From NCBI GenBank assembly GCA_016869895.1, contig VGDC01000158.1, positions 1-5,073 of the forward strand: DNA of 5,073 nucleotides. The letters run 5' to 3'. The notes under the pieces are model-generated. The model was not told the DNA's origin. It ran no database searches and saw only the letters and a list, made by a program, of their open reading frames with translations. The stretch comes from Alphaproteobacteria bacterium. GTDB lineage: Bacteria; Pseudomonadota; Alphaproteobacteria; Rickettsiales; VGDC01. The translations under genes and the position numbers were made by a program. Below, piece after piece: positions 1-5,073 of the stretch. Each line of letters starts with the position of its first letter. Within the stretch, counting starts at the first letter, position 1.

Positions 1-158
1 CGATTCTGGATGCCAAACGCATCTTCCTGCACATCACAGGCGGCAAGAAACAGGAAGTGTACGAAAAAGCGGCGGATGCCGGAGCCATCGAAGACATGCC
101 CGTTCGCGCTGTATTGCGACAGGAGAAGACTCCTGTCGATGTTTATTGGGCGGCATGA
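1..158 (+). CDS. pgl: 6-phosphogluconolactonase, C-terminal end (partial)
   Basis: Pgl hydrolyses 6-phosphogluconolactone to 6-phosphogluconate in the cytoplasm, the step between glucose-6-phosphate dehydrogenase and Edd. Only the last 51 complete codons are present (frame from position 3, TGA at 156-158); the start lies beyond the left edge. The visible peptide shows the family's usual ending: an ILDAKRIFLHITG strand, a helix, then AVLRQ and the terminal TPVDVYWA motif typical of bacterial DevB/SOL-type lactonases. This stretch contains no catalytic residues, so the call rests on that C-terminal signature and on the position directly ahead of edd. The gap to the edd start is 21 bases, consistent with cotranscription. 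In many proteobacteria zwf precedes pgl, so zwf is expected just outside the window. Confidence 0.9.
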   Translation, partial: ILDAKRIFLHITGGKKQEVYEKAADAGAIEDMPVRAVLRQEKTPVDVYWAA

Positions 159-169
159 TGCTGCCTTTC

Positions 170-176
170 AGGAAAA
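170..176 (+). promoter_or_regulatory. Ribosome binding site of edd
   Basis: AGGAAAA lies in the short pgl-edd gap, with six bases between AGGA and the ATG at 180. It is a good Shine-Dalgarno match and supports the chosen edd start. The 21-base gap is too short for a separate promoter. Confidence 0.7.
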
Positions 177-179
177 GCC

Positions 180-2000
180 ATGACCAATAAAACCATTGAA
201 GCCATCACCAAACGCGTCATCGAGCGCAGCAAACCCACCCGTGAGCAATACGTAGCGCGGATGCAGGCACAGGCCGAAAAAGCCCCGCGCCGCATGAAGC
301 TCGCCTGCGGCAATCTCGCCCATGGTTTCGCCGCCTGTGACGACCACGACAAGAAAAGCCTGCGCAGCGGCGAAGTGCCCAACATCGCTATCGTGTCTTC
401 CTATAACGATATGCTCTCGGCGCATAAACCCTTCGAAGAATACCCCGACATCATCCGCAACGAAGCGCATAAGCATGGTGCAGTCGCCCAGTTCGCCGGA
501 GCGACACCCGCCATGTGCGATGGGGTAACCCAAGGCCAGCCGGGCATGGACTTGTCGCTCTTCAGCCGCGATGTCATCGCCATGTCCACAGCCATCGCCC
601 TGTCGCATGATATGTTCGATGCCGCGCTGATGCTCGGTATCTGCGATAAGATCGTGCCCGGATTGCTCATCGGCGCGCTCAGCTTCGGCCATCTGCCCAC
701 CGTCTTCGTACCCGGCGGCCCGATGACCAGCGGCTTGCCGAACAAAGAGAAAGCCCGCATCCGCCAGCTTTTCGCCGAAGGCAAGATCGGCCGCGAAGAA
801 CTGCTGGATTCCGAATCCGCCTCCTACCACGGCGAGGGCACCTGCACCTTCTACGGCACCGCCAACTCCAACCAGATGATGATGGAGATGATGGGTTTGC
901 AGCTTCCCGGCAGCTCCTTCGTCAACCCGCATACCCCGCTGCGTGAGGCTCTGACACGCGCGGCCACCCGCCAAGCACTCGCCCTTTCCGCAGTCGCTGG
1001 GGAATACCTGCCCCTCTGGCAGATCGTGGACGAGAAAGCCATCATCAACGCCATGGTCGGCCTGAACGCCACTGGCGGCTCCACCAACCACACCATCCAC
1101 CTCATCGCCATGGCGAAAGCGGCGGGCATTCAGATCAACTGGTCGGATTTCGCCGAGACCTCCGATGTCACCCCGCTCTTCACCCGCATCTACCCCAACG
1201 GCAGCGCGGATGTGAACCACTTCCACGCGGCGGGTGGCATGGGCTTCCTCATGAAGGAAATGCTTGGCGCAGGGTTGCTCCACGGCGATATCAAGACCGT
1301 CACCGGCAAAGACCTGCACAGCTTCGCACAGGAGCCATATCTCGACAATTCCGGCAAAGCCATCTGGAAGGCCACGCCGGAGCATTCACTGGATGAAACC
1401 GTCCTCCGCCCTGCGTCTAACCCCTTCAGCGCCACTGGCGGCACACGCTTGATGGAAGGCAACATCGGCCGCGGGGTGATGAAAGTCTCCGCCGTCGCCG
1501 AAGAGCATCAGGTGGTGGAAGCCCCCGCCCGCGTCTTCACCGACCAGAACCACCTCATCAAAGCCTTCAAGGACGGTAACCTGACGGGCGATTTCGTCGC
1601 TGTCATCACCCATGAAGGCCCCGCTGCCTGCGGTATGCCCGAATTGCACAAGCTCACCCCGCCCCTCGGCGTGTTGCAGGATATGGGCTTCAAAGTCGCC
1701 CTCGTCACCGATGGTCGCATGTCCGGCGCATCCGGCAAAGTCCCCGCTGCCATCCACATCACCCCCGAAGCCGTGCGCGGCGGTGTCATCGCCAAAATCC
1801 GCGATGGTGACATCGTGCGGGTGGACGGCAAGACAGGCGAGTTGACCGTGAAAGTACCCGCCGAAGAACTGGCGGCACGCGAACCTTCCAACCCCGACAT
1901 CTCCGCCAAGCACCACGGCATGGGACGCGAGCTTTTCGCACCCATGCGCCACGCGGTGACGCAAGCCGAAGACGGCGCAAGCTTCTTGGGATTGTACTGA
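180..2000 (+). CDS. edd: Phosphogluconate dehydratase (Entner-Doudoroff)
   Basis: Edd removes water from 6-phosphogluconate to give 2-keto-3-deoxy-6-phosphogluconate (KDPG), the committing step of the Entner-Doudoroff pathway, in the cytoplasm. At 606 residues it is close to the 603 of the E. coli enzyme and aligns with it from end to end, including the N-terminal LACGNLAHGFAAC segment (residues 41-53). IlvD/Edd family signature 1 is CDKIVPGLLIG (155-165) and signature 2 is LVTDGRMSGAS (508-518). The iron-sulfur cluster cysteines are present: C155 in CDK and C222 in GTCTFYG, matching E. coli C154 and C221, and also C113 in CDGVTQG. NKEKARIRQL and TANSNQ favour Edd over dihydroxyacid dehydratase IlvD, as does the operon context. 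The ATG at 180 is chosen because it has a good ribosome binding site and matches the family's usual N-terminus. The gene ends one base before glk. It appears intact, and dependence on an oxygen-sensitive 4Fe-4S cluster is expected from the family. Confidence 0.98.
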   Translation: MTNKTIEAITKRVIERSKPTREQYVARMQAQAEKAPRRMKLACGNLAHGFAACDDHDKKSLRSGEVPNIAIVSSYNDMLSAHKPFEEYPDIIRNEAHKHGAVAQFAGATPAMCDGVTQGQPGMDLSLFSRDVIAMSTAIALSHDMFDAALMLGICDKIVPGLLIGALSFGHLPTVFVPGGPMTSGLPNKEKARIRQLFAEGKIGREELLDSESASYHGEGTCTFYGTANSNQMMMEMMGLQLPGSSFVNPHTPLREALTRAATRQALALSAVAGEYLPLWQIVDEKAIINAMVGLNATGGSTNHTIHLIAMAKAAGIQINWSDFAETSDVTPLFTRIYPNGSADVNHFHAAGGMGFLMKEMLGAGLLHGDIKTVTGKDLHSFAQEPYLDNSGKAIWKATPEHSLDETVLRPASNPFSATGGTRLMEGNIGRGVMKVSAVAEEHQVVEAPARVFTDQNHLIKAFKDGNLTGDFVAVITHEGPAACGMPELHKLTPPLGVLQDMGFKVALVTDGRMSGASGKVPAAIHITPEAVRGGVIAKIRDGDIVRVDGKTGELTVKVPAEELAAREPSNPDISAKHHGMGRELFAPMRHAVTQAEDGASFLGLY

Positions 2001-2004
2001 TATG
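1998..2004 (+). promoter_or_regulatory. edd stop / glk start junction (TGATATG)
   Basis: The edd stop TGA and the glk ATG are separated by one base. No convincing Shine-Dalgarno sequence precedes the ATG: the nearest purine run is GGGA at 1988-1991, which is rather far. This arrangement suggests that ribosomes finishing edd reinitiate on glk, coupling the two levels. The coupling is inferred from spacing only. Confidence 0.5.
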
Positions 2005-2961
2005 ACCACGTCCAATCTCGTTCTGGTGGGTGACATCGGCGGCACGAACGCGCGTTTCGCGCTGGCAGATGCGCAGACCTTGGCCATCACCCAAACGGGT
2101 TATCGCCGCACGGCGGATTTCGCGGGCATCGAAGAAGCCATCCGCAGCTATCTGGCGGAAGAAGGCGCAAATGCCGCTCCCACACAAGCTTCCATCGCCG
2201 TCGCCTGCCCTGTGGGGGATGATGCCATCCGCCTCACCAATAACCATTGGCGGTTCTCGCAAGCCGAACTGAAGCGCAATCTCGGCCTCGGTGAATTGCA
2301 CGTCATCAACGATTTCACCGCGCAGGCACTCGCCGTGCCGCACGTTCCCGCCAGCCATATCACGCAGGTCGGCAGCGGCAAAGCCATCAGCGGCGCGCCC
2401 ATCGGCGTGCTCGGCCCCGGCACGGGGCTTGGGGTCTCCGGCCTCATTCCCGCTGGCAATGGGTGGACGCCCCTTTCCGGCGAAGGCGGCCATGTCGGCA
2501 TCGTCGCCGAGAACGAACAGGAATTCGACATCCTCCGCTTCGCGTGGAAAGAGTTTGGCCGCACCTCGCTAGAGCGTCTCATCTGCGGTTCCGGCATCGT
2601 GTTCCTTTACCGCGCCATGGCGCATATCCGCCTGATGGACGCCGAACCGCTGGAAGCTGCCGATGTCGTCTCCCGCGCGCTGGAGGGCGATGCCCTCTGC
2701 CGCGACACGCTCAACCAGTTCTGCGCCTTCCTTGGCGGCTTCGCTGGCGATGTCGCCCTGATTCTCGGCGCGCGAGGCGGGGTGTACATCGCGGGTGGCA
2801 TCATCCCGCGCTTCATGGATTTCTTTGCTGGTAGCCCCTTCCGCGAGCGTTTCGAGAACAAAGGCCGCTTCCGCGATTACACCACATCCATCCCCACTTT
2901 CGTCATCACCCCCGATGAGAACCCCGCCCTTGTCGGCGCGGCTTCCGTCTTCCACCGATAA
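2002..2961 (+). CDS. glk: Glucokinase, proteobacterial Glk family
   Basis: Glk uses ATP to phosphorylate cytoplasmic glucose to glucose-6-phosphate, feeding Zwf, Pgl, Edd and Eda. The 319-residue length is normal for the family (E. coli Glk is 321). The N-terminal phosphate loop reads VGDIGGTNARFAL (9-21). The glucose pocket is complete by comparison with E. coli Glk: N103 and the catalytic base D104 in INDFTAQAL, E161 and H164 in GEGGH, and E191 in ERLICG. The second nucleotide-binding region is LGPGTGLGVS (137-146). GARGGVYIAGGIIPR (256-270) and the closing PTFVITPDENPALVGAA are also typical. There is no N-terminal helix-turn-helix domain, and the cysteine-rich zinc motif of ROK-type kinases is absent, so this is the Glk family (PF02685) and not a ROK repressor or kinase. 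The ATG follows the edd stop by one base. A functional cytoplasmic glucokinase implies that at least some sugar enters unphosphorylated, for example by permease or ABC importer, and not only by PTS. Confidence 0.97.
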   Translation: MTTSNLVLVGDIGGTNARFALADAQTLAITQTGYRRTADFAGIEEAIRSYLAEEGANAAPTQASIAVACPVGDDAIRLTNNHWRFSQAELKRNLGLGELHVINDFTAQALAVPHVPASHITQVGSGKAISGAPIGVLGPGTGLGVSGLIPAGNGWTPLSGEGGHVGIVAENEQEFDILRFAWKEFGRTSLERLICGSGIVFLYRAMAHIRLMDAEPLEAADVVSRALEGDALCRDTLNQFCAFLGGFAGDVALILGARGGVYIAGGIIPRFMDFFAGSPFRERFENKGRFRDYTTSIPTFVITPDENPALVGAASVFHR

Positions 2962-2964
2962 GGA
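2959..2964 (+). promoter_or_regulatory. Ribosome binding site of eda overlapping the glk stop
   Basis: TAAGGA serves as the glk stop (TAA, 2959-2961) and contains the AGGA core, six bases before the eda ATG at 2971. It fixes the eda start and suggests that termination on glk and initiation on eda occur close together. Confidence 0.65.
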
Positions 2965-2970
2965 TTTCCC

Positions 2971-3603
2971 ATGAGCGCACAGCTTCACACCCTGCTCACC
3001 AAAAGCCCCATCATCCCCGTGGTCACGCTGGAGCGCGCGGAAGATGCCGTTCCCTTGGCGGAAGCACTGGTCGCTGGCGGCATCGGTGTCATTGAAATCA
3101 CCCTGCGTACCGAAGCGGGCATCAAAGCCATTGCCGAAGTCGCGAAGAATGTGAAGGGCATGACCGTCGGCGCAGGCACCATCACCAATGCCGAGCAGTT
3201 CAAAGCCGCCGCCGGCGCAGGCGCGGAATTCATCGTCAGCCCTGGTCTCACCGCCAAACTCGCTGCCGAAGTCATCAAAGAAAACACTCCCTTCCTCCCC
3301 GGTGTCTCCACCACCACGGAAATCCTTCACGCGATGGAACATGGCCTGTCCTTCCTCAAGTTCTTCCCCGCCTCCCTCTCCGGCGGCCCCGGCGCGCTGA
3401 AGCAGTTCGGCGGCCTCTTCCCGAATTTGAAATTCTGCCCCACGGGCGGCGTGAACGTCGATAATGTGAACGATTACCTCCGCTTGAAGAACGTCGTTTG
3501 CGTGGGTGGCTCGTGGGTTTCCCCCGATGCCCTCATCAACGCCAAGAACTGGGCGGAAATCACCCGCCTGACCGCTGAAGCCATCGCAACCGTGAAGCGT
3601 TAA
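2971..3603 (+). CDS. eda: KDPG aldolase (2-dehydro-3-deoxy-phosphogluconate aldolase)
   Basis: Eda cleaves KDPG to pyruvate and glyceraldehyde-3-phosphate through a Schiff base, the last dedicated step of the Entner-Doudoroff pathway. Enzymes of this family often also accept 4-hydroxy-2-oxoglutarate. At 210 residues it is one (beta/alpha)8 barrel of normal size (E. coli Eda is 213) and aligns along its full length. The acid-base glutamate is E42 and the phosphate/carboxylate-binding arginine R46, in EITLRT. The Schiff-base lysine is K130 in LKFFPA. VGAGT (66-70), SPGLT (90-94), PGVSTTTE (110-117) and the phosphate-binding FCPTGGV (155-161) are all present. CVGGSWVSP (177-185) closes the barrel. 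EITLRT and the CPTGG loop favour KDPG aldolase over the KDPGal paralogue DgoA, and the neighbouring edd settles it. The start has a good ribosome binding site that overlaps the glk stop. The next gene begins after three bases. Confidence 0.97.
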   Translation: MSAQLHTLLTKSPIIPVVTLERAEDAVPLAEALVAGGIGVIEITLRTEAGIKAIAEVAKNVKGMTVGAGTITNAEQFKAAAGAGAEFIVSPGLTAKLAAEVIKENTPFLPGVSTTTEILHAMEHGLSFLKFFPASLSGGPGALKQFGGLFPNLKFCPTGGVNVDNVNDYLRLKNVVCVGGSWVSPDALINAKNWAEITRLTAEAIATVKR

Positions 3604-3606
3604 GCC

Positions 3607-4509
3607 ATGAAAAAACTTGCCCTCCTTGTCGCCCTCGCCGCCTCCCTCGCATCCCCTGCTTTGGCTCAGAATAAGATGACCTATGAGCAGAGCGTTGCGG
3701 AGCTGAACAAACTACAGGATGCCACCTGCAGCAGCCTGCAACTTTTCGCTGCGCAGCAGGAAGGTTCTTCCATGCTCTGGGTCGGTTCGGTGGACGACAA
3801 GACCTGCAAGGCCAAGCTGGAAGGCAAATTGCCCGATTCCGCCAAAGCCTATGTGGATGGCTTCCTTTCCCACCCCAACATTCAGGCGGACATGAAAGCG
3901 CTCTGCGCAGAGAATAAGGATTATACTTCCGTCGATAAATGTCTGGAAGACCTGAAGAGCGATAAACTCACCAAAGCCAACGCCCAGCTTCGCCTGTATC
4001 ACACCGGTTATGGCATCATCCAGCATATCTGCTCCTCTGCCATCAAGGAAGCCACCAACAGCCAATACCATCCCGTGGCAGGCATCTGCACCGCCACGCC
4101 GCTGCCGAAAGGCAACGTCGAGGCATGGAAAACCATCCTCCCCGCGTTCTTTGCGGAGATGAACCAGATGATCATGGCACCTGTCACCCATCGTTGTGCC
4201 TCCTTCGCCGGAGCCACCGAACGCTTCCCTATCCTGAAACGCCTGTCTGACGCCTATCCCGTCGGCAGCGCGTTCAAGACCGCACAAGGCGACCTTTCCG
4301 AAACGGGCTTCGCCTGCGTGAAGGACGACAAAGACCCCGCCGTGCAGCGCTGCACGAAAACCTATTCCACCTATCGTTTCTTGAGCGATCCTGAATTCCC
4401 CGGCGGCTTGCAGACCATCTCCACCGCCGATACCTTTGAGATCACCCTCAAACAGGATGGCGATAAAATCGCTGACATCTGCGCCAATACCGTCAACGTC
4501 GGCCTCTGA
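3607..4509 (+). CDS. Secreted cysteine-rich protein of unknown function
   Basis: I do not recognise this 300-residue protein. It starts with a classical Sec signal peptide: MKK, a hydrophobic core (LALLVALAASLA) and an ALA cleavage site after residue 20, followed by QNK. No cysteine follows the site, so it is not a lipoprotein. No other membrane segment is visible, and periplasmic or extracellular export is inferred. The mature part (about 280 residues) has ten cysteines at 41, 67, 100, 112, 142, 161, 197, 237, 249 and 292. The signal peptide has none, so up to five disulfide bonds are possible. No CxxC or CxxCH occurs, which argues against thioredoxin-like or c-type cytochrome function. The first half looks largely helical, while the C-terminus (residues 270-296) has strand-like character. 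The ATG lies three bases after the eda stop with no clear Shine-Dalgarno sequence (only GAAG at 3594-3597), so translational coupling is plausible. Codon use resembles the neighbours, with no sign of recent transfer. A strong terminator follows, making it the last operon gene. Its link to sugar metabolism rests on position alone. Confidence 0.85.
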   Translation: MKKLALLVALAASLASPALAQNKMTYEQSVAELNKLQDATCSSLQLFAAQQEGSSMLWVGSVDDKTCKAKLEGKLPDSAKAYVDGFLSHPNIQADMKALCAENKDYTSVDKCLEDLKSDKLTKANAQLRLYHTGYGIIQHICSSAIKEATNSQYHPVAGICTATPLPKGNVEAWKTILPAFFAEMNQMIMAPVTHRCASFAGATERFPILKRLSDAYPVGSAFKTAQGDLSETGFACVKDDKDPAVQRCTKTYSTYRFLSDPEFPGGLQTISTADTFEITLKQDGDKIADICANTVNVGL

Positions 4510-4522
4510 TATTCAGGTAAAT

Positions 4523-4559
4523 AAAAGCCCCGCGGAGATTGCTCTCCGCGGGGCTTTTT
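4523..4559. terminator. Strong, probably bidirectional intrinsic terminator
   Basis: A perfect 12-bp GC-rich stem pairs GCCCCGCGGAGA (4527-4538) with TCTCCGCGGGGC (4543-4554) around a four-base TTGC loop (4539-4542). Four A's before (4523-4526) and five T's after (4555-4559) extend the pairing to 16 bp. They provide a T-tract for plus-strand transcripts and a TTTT tract for minus-strand transcripts. It lies 13 bases after the stop of the secreted-protein gene and 11 bases beyond the stop of the minus-strand ABC ATPase. It is the only hairpin in this 61-base convergent gap and most likely ends both transcripts. The minus-direction T-tract is a little shorter. Confidence 0.93.
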
Positions 4560-4570
4560 GGTGTCCGGTA

Positions 4571-5073
4571 TTATGCGGCGATGGCCTGACGGTTCAGACG
4601 CTCGAAGGATTTGCCGTTCTCATCGAAGAGGTGGCACCATTCCGCCGGAACGCCCATCTGCATCGCTGAGCCTTCGGGGCGGTCGCACTCACCCGCCAAG
4701 CGCAGGGTGATGATTTCGTTGTTGTCCAGCAGCACATAGACATAGCTCTCGCCGCCCATGGATTCGATGAGGTTGATTTTTCCGGTCAAAGAGCACGTGC
4801 CCTTGCCCACTTCCAGATGCTCAGGGCGGATGCCGAGCACCACGCTGTCACCCACTTTCGCATCGCCACCCGCCACCTGCACCAGCACGGCATCGCCGCC
4901 GGGCACATCCACCAGCACGCCATTCTTCTTGATGGCGTTGATTTTAGTGTGGATGAAGTTCATCTGCGGAGAACCGATGAAACCTGCGACGAACTGGTTA
5001 TCGGGGTAATGATACAATTCCAGCGGGCTGCCCACCTGCTCGATAAGGCCGTCGCGCAGCACCACGATTTTGT
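4571..5073 (-). CDS. ugpC: Sugar ABC transporter ATP-binding protein, UgpC/MalK family (C-terminal part)
   Basis: This is the energising ATPase of a carbohydrate importer of the CUT1 (MalK/UgpC/AglK) type, acting as a dimer on the cytoplasmic face of the inner membrane. The stop is TAA at 4573-4571 and the reading frame runs off the right edge, giving 166 complete codons of a family usually about 350-370 residues long. The fragment begins in the last strand of the nucleotide-binding domain (KIVVLRDG, then IEQVGSPLELY and the family motif FVAGFIGSPQMNF). It continues into the C-terminal OB-fold (TOBE-type) regulatory domain, with the hallmark GIRPEH at 4817-4834. Walker A, Walker B, the signature motif and the H-loop lie outside the window. 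A GTG at 5065 could look like a start, but the frame and homology continue upstream of it. The symbol denotes the family name often used for such proteins. The true substrate (glycerol-3-phosphate, alpha-glucosides, glucose or other) cannot be read here. Convergence with the glucose-catabolic operon makes a sugar plausible. Confidence 0.93.
   Translation of the reverse strand, partial: KIVVLRDGLIEQVGSPLELYHYPDNQFVAGFIGSPQMNFIHTKINAIKKNGVLVDVPGGDAVLVQVAGGDAKVGDSVVLGIRPEHLEVGKGTCSLTGKINLIESMGGESYVYVLLDNNEIITLRLAGECDRPEGSAMQMGVPAEWCHLFDENGKSFERLNRQAIAA

Noticed and set aside
159..179. Possible promoter between pgl and edd
   Set aside because: The gap is only 21 bases and is mostly taken up by the ribosome binding site; I saw no convincing -10/-35 pair in the end of pgl.
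883..907. Methionine-rich run NQMMMEMMGL in Edd as a possible metal-binding or low-complexity insert
   Set aside because: The position corresponds to NQMVVEFMGMQL in E. coli Edd, so it is a normal family segment with slightly more methionine.
168..1385. Long open frame of 405 codons on the minus strand opposite edd
   Set aside because: The opposite frame is edd with full-length family similarity and intact signatures. The antisense translation is rich in G, A, H and D without any recognisable motif, as expected from the complement of a GC-biased gene.
1386..2090. Open frame of 234 codons on the minus strand across the edd/glk junction
   Set aside because: It is a shadow of the real genes: no motif, no ribosome binding site of note, and it spans two well-supported plus-strand genes.
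2569..3342. Open frame of 257 codons on the minus strand across glk and eda
   Set aside because: Same reason: composition typical of a shadow frame (runs of G, D and E) and complete overlap with two confirmed enzymes.
3712..4287. Open frame of 191 codons on the minus strand inside the secreted-protein gene, considered because that gene is unrecognised
   Set aside because: The plus-strand frame has a clean signal peptide with an AxA site, paired cysteines, operon spacing and a terminator after it. The antisense frame has no such support.
3607..4509. Secreted protein as a sugar-binding protein of the nearby ABC importer
   Set aside because: It is shorter than typical CUT1 solute-binding proteins (about 400 residues), lacks their sequence features, is rich in cysteine, and lies on the opposite strand in another transcription unit.

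Overview
The window is a compact piece of chromosomal carbon-metabolism DNA, roughly 60% GC by eye, from a Gram-negative proteobacterium. An alphaproteobacterium is my best guess. The reasons are the proteobacterial-type glucokinase, the pgl-edd-glk order (similar gene sets occur in Caulobacter and Zymomonas), the codon bias, and a neighbouring UgpC/MalK-type sugar ABC ATPase. The lineage is inferred from context and was not measured.

Layout. Positions 1-158 hold the 3' end of pgl (6-phosphogluconolactonase). It is followed on the same strand by edd (180-2000, 6-phosphogluconate dehydratase), glk (2002-2961, glucokinase), eda (2971-3603, KDPG aldolase) and an unrecognised gene for a secreted, cysteine-rich 300-residue protein (3607-4509). 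The gaps between these genes are 21, 1, 9 and 3 bases. No promoter or terminator fits between them, so they read as one operon whose promoter lies upstream of the window, probably ahead of zwf. A very strong hairpin (4523-4559) ends the operon. Its symmetry suggests it also stops the convergent gene, a minus-strand sugar ABC transporter ATPase (C-terminal 166 residues, 4571-5073) that enters from the right edge.

How the genes work together. Glk phosphorylates cytoplasmic glucose, and a glucose-6-phosphate dehydrogenase (expected just upstream, not seen) makes 6-phosphogluconolactone. Pgl hydrolyses this to 6-phosphogluconate, Edd dehydrates it to KDPG, and Eda splits KDPG into pyruvate and glyceraldehyde-3-phosphate. 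This is the Entner-Doudoroff route. The convergent ABC ATPase may power uptake of a sugar feeding this route, but its substrate cannot be read from the fragment.

The metabolic genes are conventional and keep every key residue I could check. The least explained item is the secreted protein at the operon's end. It has a clean signal peptide and ten cysteines, all in the mature part, whose spacing hints at two related halves. I found no RNA genes, mobile elements, CRISPR arrays or long repeats.
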